Source: DASPPK01 sp964399235
GTDB taxonomy: Archaea > Thermoproteota > Bathyarchaeia > Bathyarchaeales > Bathycorpusculaceae
Assembly (NCBI GenBank): GCA_964399235.1
Contig: CAYNQC010000007.1
Span: forward strand, 1 to 29,377
Length of the DNA stretch: 29,377 bases
Reading direction: 5' to 3'
Shown: one piece after another, positions 15,095 through 22,792 of the stretch
Numbering within the stretch: the stretch's first letter is position 1
How the letters are laid out: every line of letters begins with the position of its first letter
Made by a program: the position numbers and the translations under genes
Notes under the pieces: generated by a model
Told to the model about the DNA's origin: nothing
The model's input: only the letters and a program-made list of their open reading frames with translations
Databases searched by the model: none

Positions 15095-16243
15095 TTGAAA
15101 CTCTATGAATATGAAGCCAAAAGCATCCTTTCAAAATATGGAATTATAACGCCTCAAGGAGGCCTAGCGACAAATGCAGTTCAGGCCGGTGAAATTGCAG
15201 GCAGACTCAGACCGCCCGTAGTTGTTAAGGCACAGGTATTGGTTGCAGGAAGGGGAAAGGCAGGAGGAATTCTGTTCGCCCAGTCACCTGAAGAGGCTGA
15301 GAAAGTTGCCGAGAAGATTCTGAGTATGAAAATTAAGGGCTTACCTGTCAAAAGCGTGTGGATCGAAGAGAAAATTCAAGTCAAAAAAGAGCTATATTTC
15401 GGAATAACGACAGACAGGTTCAAACGATGTTACGTCACGGTCGCCTCTGCAGTTGGCGGAGTCGACATAGAGGACGTCGCTTCTAAAACCCCTGAAAAGG
15501 TCATAAAAACCGAGATAAAACCTCAACTTGGTCTGCATTCTTTCCAAACACGTGAAATTGCCAGAAAAATGGGCTACAGAGGCACCCAAATTTCTGACCT
15601 CGGACGTCTTTTTGAAAAACTCTACGCGGCAGGGATGGACAATGACGTTGAATTGATTGAGATGAACCCGCTTGTCGAAACTATTGAAGGAAAGTTCATG
15701 GCAGCAGACGCGCGAATCATAATCGACGACAATGCTCTGTTTAGGCATCAAGATTACAAGAAAAGGCTTCTTGAAGGAGAAAGTGAGCTCAGCCCGCAAG
15801 AACTTGAGGCCATGAACAACGATCTGGCCTACGTCAAACTTGACGGAGACATCGGTGTTATCGGAAATGGAGCTGGTCTCGTGATGGCTACGTTGGACAC
15901 AATCCAATTTTACGGCGGAAGACCCGCTAACTTTCTAGATGTTGGAGGCGGTGCTCCGTCAGAAAAGACGGCGTTGGCTCTCAAGATAGTTCTTTCGGAT
16001 CCGAGAGTGAAGACTCTTTTCATAAACATCCTAGGCGGGATCACGCGCTGTGACGAGGTTGCTAAAGGAATACTTGAGGCGAAGAGAAAAGTTGGAGTAA
16101 CTGCGCCCATGGTGATCAGACTTGTTGGCACGAATGAGGAGGAAGGAAAACGAATTCTCACAGAAGCGGGCATCCACGTGTTAGAGAGCATGGACGAAGC
16201 GGCGAAGCGGGCAGTTGAATTATCTAGGGTAGGAGGCAGCTAG
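15095..16243 (+). CDS. sucC: Succinyl-CoA synthetase beta subunit
   Basis: SucC carries the ATP-grasp nucleotide site and forms succinyl-CoA synthetase with SucD (succinate + CoA + NTP to succinyl-CoA). The 382 residues are normal. Landmarks: the opening MKLYEYEAKSILSKYGI, VVVKAQVLVAGRGKAGG (ATP-grasp lysine), GITTDRF, ELIEMNPLVE (metal ligands), NGAGLVMATLD, and NFLDVGGGA. The TTG start is preceded by GAGGGGAG with good spacing, and the family motif begins at the second residue. The gene sits between the RAM regulator and sucD with 13- and 3-bp gaps. ATP versus GTP use is not decided by eye. Confidence 0.95.
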   Translation: MKLYEYEAKSILSKYGIITPQGGLATNAVQAGEIAGRLRPPVVVKAQVLVAGRGKAGGILFAQSPEEAEKVAEKILSMKIKGLPVKSVWIEEKIQVKKELYFGITTDRFKRCYVTVASAVGGVDIEDVASKTPEKVIKTEIKPQLGLHSFQTREIARKMGYRGTQISDLGRLFEKLYAAGMDNDVELIEMNPLVETIEGKFMAADARIIIDDNALFRHQDYKKRLLEGESELSPQELEAMNNDLAYVKLDGDIGVIGNGAGLVMATLDTIQFYGGRPANFLDVGGGAPSEKTALALKIVLSDPRVKTLFINILGGITRCDEVAKGILEAKRKVGVTAPMVIRLVGTNEEEGKRILTEAGIHVLESMDEAAKRAVELSRVGGS

Positions 16244-16246
16244 AAT

Positions 16247-17134
16247 TTGGGAATAATAATCGACAAGAACACAAGGGCAATAGTGCAAGGCATCACGGGT
16301 GCTCAGGGCAGCTTTCACACGAAGCTTATGTTGCAGTTTGGGACGAAAATCGTTGCTGGCACGACAGCCTCGGGAAAAGGGGGAACAATAGTTGAAGGGG
16401 TCCATGTTTACGACACGTTCGAAGAAGCCAGGGAGAAACATGAGGCAAACGCTTCCATAGTATTCGTACCAGCGCCATTCGCTGCAGACGCCGCTTTTGA
16501 GGCTCTTGACAATGGAATGAAGACGGTTGTGACAATAACCGAGCACATACCAATAAGAGATGCAATCGAAGTCATGGCATACGCGAAACAACTGAATGCG
16601 TCAATAATTGGTCCTAATACTCCAGGAATAATTACACCGGGCGCGTGTAAGCTGGGTATCATGCCTTCGCACATCTTCAGATCAGGCGGAATCGGGATGG
16701 TTTCAAGAAGCGGAACATTGACTTATGAAATCGCAGCAGCGCTAACCCGAAAACAGCTCGGACAATCGACCTGTCTAGGTCTTGGAGGAGATCCGATAAC
16801 TGGACTGAACTTCATAGATGCACTGAAACTGTTTGAAAAGGATACGCAAACCAAAGCCGTGGTTTTAATAGGCGAAATTGGTGGAAATTTGGAAGAGCTT
16901 GTCGCTGACTACATAACAAAAGAAAGGTATCCCAAACCCGTCGTGGCCTTTGTTGCTGGACGTTCAGCTCCACCAGGCAAACGCATGGGCCATGCTGGCG
17001 CAATAGTCATGGGCAAGGCTGGAACGGCAGAGAGTAAGATTGAAGCATTTGAGAAGGCTGGCGTGGAAGTGGCTGAAAAGCCAGACGACATACCTGAACT
17101 GCTGACAAAAGTGATGAATGTCAAAAGGCAATAG
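16247..17134 (+). CDS. sucD: Succinyl-CoA synthetase alpha subunit
   Basis: SucD binds CoA and carries the phospho-histidine. The 295 residues match the family (about 290). The CoA-binding Rossmann domain opens IIIDKNTRAIVQGITGAQG and continues with FVPAPFAADA and GPNTPGIITPG. SRSGTLTYE and GLGGDPITGLNFIDAL follow. The catalytic His249 is in GHAGAIVMGKAGTAESK. The TTG start at 16247 has AGGAGG at 16231-16236 inside the sucC end, so expression is coupled to sucC. The enzyme could serve the TCA cycle in either direction or acyl-CoA-linked ATP formation; the window holds no other TCA gene to decide. Confidence 0.95.
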   Translation: MGIIIDKNTRAIVQGITGAQGSFHTKLMLQFGTKIVAGTTASGKGGTIVEGVHVYDTFEEAREKHEANASIVFVPAPFAADAAFEALDNGMKTVVTITEHIPIRDAIEVMAYAKQLNASIIGPNTPGIITPGACKLGIMPSHIFRSGGIGMVSRSGTLTYEIAAALTRKQLGQSTCLGLGGDPITGLNFIDALKLFEKDTQTKAVVLIGEIGGNLEELVADYITKERYPKPVVAFVAGRSAPPGKRMGHAGAIVMGKAGTAESKIEAFEKAGVEVAEKPDDIPELLTKVMNVKRQ

Positions 17135-17155
17135 ATGCGGGTTGTGAAGACAAAA

Positions 17156-17165
17156 AGTATATTTG
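17156..17165 (+). promoter_or_regulatory. TATA box for L40e
   Basis: AGTATATTTG, preceded by a purine run (GACAAAA), lies about 50 nt upstream of the L40e ATG at 17212 and predicts a start near 17186. Confidence 0.4.
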
Positions 17166-17211
17166 ATACAGAACCGTGTGAGTCTTAACTACTTGGACGT
17201 GTTGAGAATAA

Positions 17212-17373
17212 ATGCCAATACTTGACCCATTTAAGAAAACTTTGGCTCAGAAGCACAGGTTATATGTGAAAATATGCCGAGACTGCGGAGCCAGAAACGC
17301 TGCAACTGCAACGAAATGCAGAAAATGCCATACTAAGAACCTGCGTTGGAAGAAACGCGAAATCGTGAAGTAA
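17212..17373 (+). CDS. rpl40e: 50S ribosomal protein L40e
   Basis: A 53-codon gene. The protein begins MPILDPFKKTLAQKHRLYVK, then a four-cysteine zinc knuckle at Cys22, Cys25, Cys36 and Cys39 (CRDC...CRKC), and a very basic tail (TKNLRWKKREIVK). Size, cysteine spacing and charge fit archaeal L40e, the homologue of the part of the eukaryotic ubiquitin-L40 fusion that belongs to the large ribosomal subunit. The ATG at 17212 follows a TATA-like element at a sensible distance. It converges on the DUF116 gene. Confidence 0.88.
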   Translation: MPILDPFKKTLAQKHRLYVKICRDCGARNAATATKCRKCHTKNLRWKKREIVK

Positions 17374-17394
17374 CTCACAATTTCTTCTTTTTCC

Positions 17395-18009
17395 CTAGAG
17401 AATTTTGAACAGGGTCTCAATGTTGAAAGCAGTATTTGCGCACCCGTTTTTTATAAGGGGAACATTCTGCCCGACGACATTCATAGTTTTAAGGATGTCT
17501 CCTCCGACTTTCACTTCTTCGCCGCAAGCGACTCCCACTACACCTTCGTAATTTTTCGCCTTCAGAATCTTTGGAATACACGAACCACCAGGCAGAATGT
17601 AAACATCGTATCCTTTTTTCTGAGCGAAGTCTGTGGTTCTCCCTACCGCGCAATCCTTTGAACAATGGGCACACACGTACGAAGGGATATTCGGGTCGAA
17701 TGCGGCTTTGCATCTACCATCCATATATTTCCTTGAACAGTGCGGCAAGAAAAGAGCTCTCTTCTTAGTACGAACGAACTTTTCCCTTTCAATAAGGTTC
17801 CTTGCTTGCGTATCCATAATATCTTCGAGCAAGGTTACTGCATCATACAAGTTGAGTCCTGTGGCCTCTTGGATCTTGAATTTCTTTATGATATCTTGGG
17901 CTGTCTTTCCAACTTGTTTGTGCATGCCCTTTTCATAACTTGCCTTAGCTATCTCAGTGAACACAAATCGTGGTATCTTCGACAAGTCAAACGTGAACTT
18001 GTAGGGCAT
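17395..18009 (-). CDS. DUF116 family cysteine-rich protein
   Basis: A 204-residue protein. The C-terminal two thirds match DUF116: ALFLPHCSR, CAHCSKDCAVG, KKGYDVYILPGGSCIPKIL, YEGVVGVACGEEVKVGG and NGCANTAFNIETL. Cysteines at 91, 100, 113, 116, 120, 144, 162 and 190 are the most striking feature; such conservation suggests a metal or iron-sulfur site or redox chemistry. The family has no firmly assigned function that I can state. The N-terminal 75 residues are helical. A TATA-like AATCTTAAAGC about 26 nt upstream of the ATG suggests a leaderless mRNA. It is divergent from the helical protein at 18085 and converges on L40e. Confidence 0.85.
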   Translation of the reverse strand: MPYKFTFDLSKIPRFVFTEIAKASYEKGMHKQVGKTAQDIIKKFKIQEATGLNLYDAVTLLEDIMDTQARNLIEREKFVRTKKRALFLPHCSRKYMDGRCKAAFDPNIPSYVCAHCSKDCAVGRTTDFAQKKGYDVYILPGGSCIPKILKAKNYEGVVGVACGEEVKVGGDILKTMNVVGQNVPLIKNGCANTAFNIETLFKIL

Positions 18010-18029
18010 ACCGTAACGTGTAATGAGAC

Positions 18030-18058
18030 AAAGCTTTAAGATTAACTGTTTTTATAGT
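18030..18058. promoter_or_regulatory. Divergent TATA boxes between DUF116 and the helical-protein gene
   Basis: A minus-strand element AATCTTAAAGC centred near 18037 points to a start beside the DUF116 ATG (18009). A plus-strand element TTTTTATAGT (18049-18058) points to a start near 18079, just before the ATG at 18085. The two boxes lie within 30 bp. Confidence 0.4.
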
Positions 18059-18084
18059 ATCTGGAAAATTGAATGCGGTGAAAG

Positions 18085-18495
18085 ATGGAGAGGCTTGATT
18101 TGTCGAGAATATTCCGGAGAAGAAAGGTTGAAGAGAAGCAGGCTGATCAACAGGCGAAAAAAATGTCGGAGCTTGAACAACTAGCAGGCAACGATCAGAC
18201 GACTTACGAAGCCCTAGCTCAAACAATGTTTTTGGATCCTAGAAAAATCGAGACGCCGATGAAACAAGCTGTCGAAAACGCCAAGAAAAGTGAAAAAGAG
18301 GGAGACCTCGCAAAAGCTGGAATGTGGTGTGAAGTCGCAGGGGGTCTAGCGATTTTTGAGGGAAACGTGAAGAGAGTGGTCGAATACTACGGTGAAGCTC
18401 AGAGGATCCTCCATCGCGAATACGCAATTCTCAGGGATCCTGAAAAAGCAGTGGCTCTAGCACAAGAGTACTATAAGAAATACCTGCTCGCCTGA
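18085..18495 (+). CDS. Uncharacterised all-helical protein
   Basis: A 136-residue soluble, charged protein I do not recognise. The N-terminal 25 residues are very basic (IFRRRKVEEK) and the rest is predicted helical. A TPR-like pair of helices is suggested by EKEGDLAKAGMWCEVAGGLAIFEGN and VKRVVEYYGEAQRIL, with a Tyr-rich end (AQEYYKKYLLA). No signal peptide or membrane segment is seen. GGTGAAAG directly precedes the ATG. It lies between the DUF116 gene (divergent) and a zinc-ribbon/coiled-coil gene (convergent). A protein-binding adaptor is the most that can be suggested. Confidence 0.72.
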   Translation: MERLDLSRIFRRRKVEEKQADQQAKKMSELEQLAGNDQTTYEALAQTMFLDPRKIETPMKQAVENAKKSEKEGDLAKAGMWCEVAGGLAIFEGNVKRVVEYYGEAQRILHREYAILRDPEKAVALAQEYYKKYLLA

Positions 18496-18506
18496 AAGAG
18501 CTTCTT

Positions 18507-18932
18507 TTATTTTTCCTCTATGGCGTATCCCAAAAGATCCTTAAGAGATTTGACTTCTTCCCGGAGCGTGCTCACTTCTTGCTCGAGGGCAGTGGCCCTC
18601 GACTCTGCAACTTTCCTCAATTCTTCTATTTCAATCATGAGGTTGGCTCTTTCCGTTTCCAAAGTCTTGATTTTGTCCCGGAGGTTGGTAAGTGTCTGCA
18701 TGAGCTCTTCCTTGATGCCCCTAATTCTTCCAACCATGTCTTTAATGCTTATGGTCTTCTGAATTTCCTTTGATGCGTCAACAGTCGATCTGAAACGAGC
18801 TTTGCAGCTTGGGCATTCGAAGATGGCAGCAAGCCTGATTTGTTTGCTTCCTTTCGAAGGTTTTCGTGATGGAATAGGCCATGTTTTGACCGGAGTTGCC
18901 ACGTCAAAACCGCAATTTGGGCAATTGACCAA
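18507..18932 (-). CDS. Zinc-ribbon protein with C-terminal coiled coil
   Basis: A 141-residue protein. CPNC at the N-terminus and CPSC near residue 40 form a zinc ribbon with a basic loop between (KTWPIPSRKPSKGSKQIR). Residues about 70-135 are a long heptad-patterned coiled coil (LRDKIKTLETERANLMIEIE and onward), so it is likely a dimer. The TTG start is chosen because GGAGG lies 6 nt upstream and the first zinc pair follows at once. It could be a transcription- or chromatin-associated factor, given its neighbours gar1-tfb, but there is no direct evidence. Function unknown. Confidence 0.75.
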   Translation of the reverse strand: MVNCPNCGFDVATPVKTWPIPSRKPSKGSKQIRLAAIFECPSCKARFRSTVDASKEIQKTISIKDMVGRIRGIKEELMQTLTNLRDKIKTLETERANLMIEIEELRKVAESRATALEQEVSTLREEVKSLKDLLGYAIEEK

Positions 18933-19042
18933 AGAGTATCCTCCTGCAACTATTGGTGAGAGGGTCTAAAATCTGTTTTGTAGACTGAAGTGCGCGCGCG
19001 TGCCTAGTAGTTGCTCGCGACAATAAAAAGGGGTAGAGTGTG

Positions 19043-20017
19043 TCAGACGGTCATGTGGAACATCAATCGTTCCACGAGCTCTTTGTAACGATTTCGGATG
19101 GTGACTTCGGTCACTTGGGCTATTTCAGCTATTTCCCTTTGTGTTTTTCTTTCTCCAGTCAACACTGAAGCGATGTAACTTGCTGCCGCTGCGATGCCTG
19201 TGGGGCCTCGTCCTGATGTCAGTTTCAGTTCTTTTGCTGCGCCCAAGATTTTATGTGCGATTTCTTCAACTTTTCCCTGCATCGTTAGTTGATTTGAGAA
19301 TTTGGTAATGTACTGACTTGGTTTGAGAGGCGGTATCGAATAGTTCAGTTCCTTGATCAGGAAACGGTAGCTGCGACCTACTTCCTTCTTGGGTACGCTT
19401 GAGGCTTGGGCTATCTCCTCTAGAGTTCTTGCCAGTCCACACTGTCTGCAAGCTAAGTATATGGCTGCTGCGGTCACACCTTGAATGGACCTTCCTCTTA
19501 TCAAGCGTTCCTTCACGGCTTTTCGGTAAATTACCGAAGCTGTTTCAAGGATGCTCTTTGGAAGGTTCAGGTTGTTGGCGATCTTGGTAATTTCGGAAAG
19601 CGCAAAAGCCAAGTTGCGTTCCGTGGCGTCTGATACTCTTATTCGTCTCTGCCATTTTCTCAGTCGATAAACCTGTGCTTTCTGCCCTGGCGAAAGACTC
19701 TTTCCATAAACGTCTCTGTCATGCCAGTCAATCATTGTTGATAGACCTTTATCGTGAATAGTGTAAGTCAACGGTGCGCCGACTCTGGTCCTCTTCGCCC
19801 TCTGCTCATCATCGAAAGCTCTCCATTCTGGTCCTCTGTCAGCTATCTTTGCAGCAAGCACGAAGCCACAGTTCATGCAAACCAGCTCGGCGTTTTCGTA
19901 ATCGCGCATCAGTCTAGTGCTGTGGCATTCAGGGCACGTCTGAATCTTGGCAGGTTCAGGTTTTGGTGTCAGTGAAGAAGAATCTTGATTTGTCTGAACT
20001 TCATCGCTGTCAACCAT
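19043..20017 (-). CDS. tfb: Transcription initiation factor TFB
   Basis: TFB bridges TBP-TATA and RNA polymerase and reads the BRE element. The 324 residues contain an N-terminal zinc ribbon (Cys28, Cys31, Cys47, Cys50), the B-reader/B-linker segment DRGPEWRAFDDEQRAKRTRVG, then two cyclin repeats, the first around ERNLAFALSEITKIANNLNLP through GRSIQGVTAAAIYLACRQCG, the second around TSGRGPTGIAAAASYIASV and ending in TVRNRYKEL-like TIRNRYKELVERL. All regions needed for basal function are present. Its ATG overlaps the end of gar1 by 8 nt, so the two are probably one transcript from the promoter at 20315. Confidence 0.97.
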   Translation of the reverse strand: MVDSDEVQTNQDSSSLTPKPEPAKIQTCPECHSTRLMRDYENAELVCMNCGFVLAAKIADRGPEWRAFDDEQRAKRTRVGAPLTYTIHDKGLSTMIDWHDRDVYGKSLSPGQKAQVYRLRKWQRRIRVSDATERNLAFALSEITKIANNLNLPKSILETASVIYRKAVKERLIRGRSIQGVTAAAIYLACRQCGLARTLEEIAQASSVPKKEVGRSYRFLIKELNYSIPPLKPSQYITKFSNQLTMQGKVEEIAHKILGAAKELKLTSGRGPTGIAAAASYIASVLTGERKTQREIAEIAQVTEVTIRNRYKELVERLMFHMTV

Positions 20018-20267
20018 ACTTGTTTTTCTCCTTTCTCCTTTTTGAGGGGATCACATAGATGGTTCTGTTCACCATTCTCTCAGGATTGTGGATTGTGGGT
20101 CTTATCGCCGCGTAGGGTTCGGATACGGGGCCAAGTATGTCAAAAACCTTTCCAACAGATTTCAGGTTTTCGTCAACGACTGTTTCGCCGATCCTCGGAA
20201 TGTTTTCAAGCTTAATTATCATATTTCGGCTTGGACTAAGGTGAAGGACTAAGCCTAATCTCTGCAA
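20010..20267 (-). CDS. gar1: H/ACA RNP protein Gar1
   Basis: Gar1 belongs to the H/ACA ribonucleoprotein that guides pseudouridine formation in rRNA with Cbf5, Nop10 and L7Ae. The 85 residues form the six-stranded barrel seen in archaeal Gar1: MQRLGLVLHLSPSRNMIIKL, PRIGETVVDENLKSVGKVFD, ILGPVSEPYAAIRP, then NRTIYVIPSKRRKEK. The start is TTG at 20267; the QRLGLVLH opening matches the family start, and GAGGGG is present upstream with an 11-nt spacer. The gar1-tfb arrangement with overlap is known in archaea. L7Ae, another H/ACA component, is also encoded in this window. Confidence 0.92.
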   Translation of the reverse strand: MQRLGLVLHLSPSRNMIIKLENIPRIGETVVDENLKSVGKVFDILGPVSEPYAAIRPTIHNPERMVNRTIYVIPSKRRKEKNKYG

Positions 20268-20314
20268 ACTTGTGATTTCCCCTCAGCAAAAGCAACATGC
20301 TTCAGCCACGCAGC

Positions 20315-20328
20315 CTATTTAAACTTTT
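20315..20328 (-). promoter_or_regulatory. BRE/TATA promoter of gar1-tfb
   Basis: On the minus strand AGAAAAGTTTAAATAG is a near-ideal archaeal BRE plus TATA. The TATA centre (about 20319) predicts transcription starting near 20292 and a leader of about 25 nt. It shares the 251-bp gap 20268-20518 with the divergent kynU promoter; the middle of that gap (20335-20450) shows nothing I can assign. Confidence 0.55.
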
Positions 20329-20456
20329 CTACCATTGAACTCTAGGCAATGCGGCCTTTTTTCAAAAATCGGCATGTTGCGTCGGTTTTCAAGGAATTTC
20401 ATGTGTGTACTTGGCAGAAATCCAATTTGCGAGCGTTTGTGGATGTTTTTCTGCAA

Positions 20457-20466
20457 AGTATAATAG
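20457..20466 (+). promoter_or_regulatory. TATA box for kynureninase gene
   Basis: AGTATAATAG, with GCAAA just upstream as a weak BRE, lies about 57 nt upstream of the TTG start. A strong Shine-Dalgarno (AGGAAGGG ending at 20512) has a 6-nt spacer to TTG at 20519. Confidence 0.4.
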
Positions 20467-20518
20467 CACTAAGCGATCTTAGTACGATTATTGATCTATC
20501 ATAGAGGAAGGGTCGTCA

Positions 20519-21805
20519 TTGCCAAGATTTGAGACAACTAGGGATTTCGCATGTAAGCTTGACGAAGAAGATCCTCTTGCACATTTTCGCCGAAGGTTTT
20601 ACGTTCTTAGCAGAACAATCTACATGGATGGCAATTCTCTCGGTCTTCTTTCCAAAGATGCTGAACGATCCGTTCTCCGAGTGCTGGATGAGTGGCGTAA
20701 GAAGGCGATAAGGGGGTGGCTTGAAGCCAAGACTCCCTGGTTCTATTTGGCAGAGAAGTGCGGTGAGAAGTGCTCAAAGTTGGTGGGGGCTGAACCAGAT
20801 GAGGTCGTGATGACCGGAACCACGACTGTCAACATACATCAGCTGATCCACACTTTCTATCGGCCCACCAGACGAAGGAAGAAGATACTCACGGATGCAC
20901 TTACCTTCCCAACTGACATTTATGCAATTCGTAGCGCTTTAGTTCTCAGAGGACAAAACCCGCGTAATGACCTGGTCTTTGCTCCAAGTGTCGAGCAAAG
21001 ATACCTAGACGAAGACGAGATTGTGGGCATGATGGATGAAGAAACCGCCCTAGTCTTTCTTCCTTCGGTTCTGTACAGAAGTGGCCAGCTCCTCAACATC
21101 GAGTACTTGACAAGAGAAGCCCACAGCAGAGGAATCGCCATCGGGTTTGATTGCTCCCATTCCGTCGGTGTCGTGCCTCATCACTTCGACAAATGGAACT
21201 TGGATTTCGCTTCATGGTGCAGCTACAAGTATCTGAACGGAGGTCCTGGCGGCTCTGCTTTCTTGTTCTTGAACAGGCGTCACTTCAATCTGGAACCGGC
21301 CCTCGCAGGCTGGTTTGGGTACGTGAAGGACAAGCAGTTCAATCTGTCAATCGCCTTTGAACATGCAAAGAATGCAGGTGGCTGGCAGATTTCTTCGCCT
21401 GCCCTCCTCAGCTCGGCGCCTGTTGAAGGCTCACTTGACATGATTCTTGAAGCAGGAATAGACGCTATCAGGGAAAAATCTCTGAGGCTGACATCCTATC
21501 TGATGTATCTAGTCGATCAAATGCTCGGCAAAGGTCCATACGATTTCGGCATCGGAACCCCCAGAGAAGCTGAACGTAGAGGTGGCCATGTAGCAGTCGA
21601 GCATGAAGAAGGCATGAGGATCAGTGAAGCCCTGAGAGGGAGAGGCGTGATAACAGATTTTCGTCCTCCGAACGTGATCCGAATCGCGCCAATACCATTG
21701 TACAATACGTATGATGAAATATGGCAAACCGTCCGACAACTGAAAACAATCGTCGACAACAAGGAATACGCAAAGATATCAAAAGCCAGAAAACCAATCT
21801 CATGA
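20519..21805 (+). CDS. kynU: Kynureninase
   Basis: A PLP-dependent enzyme cleaving kynurenine or 3-hydroxykynurenine to anthranilate (or its hydroxy form) and alanine. The 428 residues are normal. Diagnostic pieces: YMDGNSLGLLS (35-45), TTTVNIHQLI, LTFPTDIYAI (128-137), FDCSHSVGVVP with PLP-contacting Asp211, and CSYKYLNGGPG with Schiff-base Lys237. PALAGWFGYVKDKQFN and GGWQISSPALLSSAPVEGSL follow, and the C-terminus has RPPNVIRIAPIPLYNTYDEIW. The TTG start has the best Shine-Dalgarno spacing. It stands alone; no tryptophan dioxygenase, formamidase or anthranilate gene is nearby, so the substrate source is unclear. Confidence 0.92.
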   Translation: MPRFETTRDFACKLDEEDPLAHFRRRFYVLSRTIYMDGNSLGLLSKDAERSVLRVLDEWRKKAIRGWLEAKTPWFYLAEKCGEKCSKLVGAEPDEVVMTGTTTVNIHQLIHTFYRPTRRRKKILTDALTFPTDIYAIRSALVLRGQNPRNDLVFAPSVEQRYLDEDEIVGMMDEETALVFLPSVLYRSGQLLNIEYLTREAHSRGIAIGFDCSHSVGVVPHHFDKWNLDFASWCSYKYLNGGPGGSAFLFLNRRHFNLEPALAGWFGYVKDKQFNLSIAFEHAKNAGGWQISSPALLSSAPVEGSLDMILEAGIDAIREKSLRLTSYLMYLVDQMLGKGPYDFGIGTPREAERRGGHVAVEHEEGMRISEALRGRGVITDFRPPNVIRIAPIPLYNTYDEIWQTVRQLKTIVDNKEYAKISKARKPIS

Positions 21806-21873
21806 GTGCCAAAATGCCGTAATGCCCTTTTCGACTAGTCTTTTAAGAACCTCGCCTAATAGATCGTAGTCAG

Positions 21874-22341
21874 GTGATCTTCGTGTCTGAAACGTCCAAG
21901 GGACATGACCTGGCTTTCTTGGAATCTGAACTGAAAGGCAAAACCCTTCTTGTATACTGGTACCTTCTGCAACAATCCACGCATAGTGTTGGGGTTCGTG
22001 AGGTTCAACGTGCGCTCAAGTTCTCAAGTCCAAGCATTGCAGTTCACCATCTTCAAAAATTGCAGGATCTGGGGCTCGTTGACAAGAAAGGAACAGGCGA
22101 GTATGTGCTTGAGGAAGAAGTGAAAGTTGGGATTCTGCGTTTCTTCACTCACATGGGACGTTTCTTTGTCCCTCGATACCTTTTCTATTCGGTATTGTTT
22201 ACAACCATGCTCACCGCGTACATGACTCTGTGTCTTGTCGAGCAGATCACGCCTAGCTTCTACGCTGTGACCTTTGGTGGCATTGCGCTAGTTGTTTTTT
22301 GGGTCGAAACCTTCAGGTTATGGAAGGCGAAACCCACTTGA
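21874..22341 (+). CDS. Winged-helix protein with two membrane helices
   Basis: A 155-residue protein. Residues about 20-85 are a winged helix: KTLLVYWYLLQQSTHSVGV, then REVQRALKFSSPSIAVHHLQKLQDLGLVDKKG and the wing EYVLEEEVKVG. Residues about 100-148 form two membrane helices (YLFYSVLFTTMLTAYMTLCLV and FYAVTFGGIALVVFWVETF) ending in a basic tail. This is a membrane-tethered DNA-binding architecture found in several archaeal lineages. GTG at 21883 may be the true start, since AGGTGAT lies just before it; GTG at 21874 is the longest form. The next gene is a small membrane protein after an inverted repeat, suggesting a functional pair. Confidence 0.75.
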   Translation: MIFVSETSKGHDLAFLESELKGKTLLVYWYLLQQSTHSVGVREVQRALKFSSPSIAVHHLQKLQDLGLVDKKGTGEYVLEEEVKVGILRFFTHMGRFFVPRYLFYSVLFTTMLTAYMTLCLVEQITPSFYAVTFGGIALVVFWVETFRLWKAKPT

Positions 22342-22355
22342 ATTCTCAACATTCT

Positions 22356-22378
22356 GTTCTAAAGTGTAGAACTAAAAG
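22356..22378 (+). promoter_or_regulatory. Inverted repeat overlapping a promoter (possible operator)
   Basis: GTTCTA (22356-22361) and TAGAAC (22367-22372) are perfect 6-bp arms around AAGTG. The right arm runs directly into ACTAAAAG (22371-22378), a TATA-like box 37-44 nt upstream of the ATG at 22415. A dimeric repressor or activator could bind here; the adjacent membrane-tethered winged-helix protein is the obvious candidate. Confidence 0.4.
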
Positions 22379-22414
22379 TCATAACCTGCTTCAATACCTG
22401 AGGAAGCGAGAGCG

Positions 22415-22720
22415 ATGAAGAAATCTTTGCTTTACCTCACAGCCGCCGTAATGCTTGGAATTCTCGCAATCATAGCACCCTTGCTTGCTCTTGCTCCAGT
22501 GGAAAGAACGACCGGTAACGGTGGAATCGGCGTCTTTCTAGGCGAAGGGTTGCGGCATCTCGAAGGATCCAACACTTATGGTATAAACACGCCAAATCCA
22601 TACTTCTCAGATTTTATGGTTCTTGCCATAAGCTTCGTGATCGCAATGGTGATCTACCTCTACGTTAGACACCGGATACCTCGAATTGAGACTCCGTGGG
22701 TTAGAATACCACCGTACTAG
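22415..22720 (+). CDS. Small membrane protein of unknown function
   Basis: A 101-residue protein. Residues about 5-27 are a hydrophobic signal or anchor segment (SLLYLTAAVMLGILAIIAP), a 40-residue polar Gly/Asn-rich stretch follows (TTGNGGIGVFLGEG, GSNTYGINTPNPY), then a second membrane helix at about 68-86 (FMVLAISFVIAMVIYLYV) and a short basic/proline tail (HRIPRIETPWVRIPPY). The polar part would lie outside the cell. The ATG follows GAGGAAGCGAG. It lies directly downstream of the winged-helix membrane protein and could be its partner. No family recognised. Confidence 0.65.
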   Translation: MKKSLLYLTAAVMLGILAIIAPLLALAPVERTTGNGGIGVFLGEGLRHLEGSNTYGINTPNPYFSDFMVLAISFVIAMVIYLYVRHRIPRIETPWVRIPPY

Positions 22721-22792
22721 AATTGGTACGATTGCGTTCTGAAACGTAGCATTAAGGTTCCCTCCTTTCTTAATAGTTGAGCACCTTAGGAT

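Noticed and set aside
18989..19000. GCGCGCGCG run upstream of the zinc-ribbon/coiled-coil gene
   Set aside because: Short simple repeat with no associated structure or repeat elsewhere; no functional claim possible.
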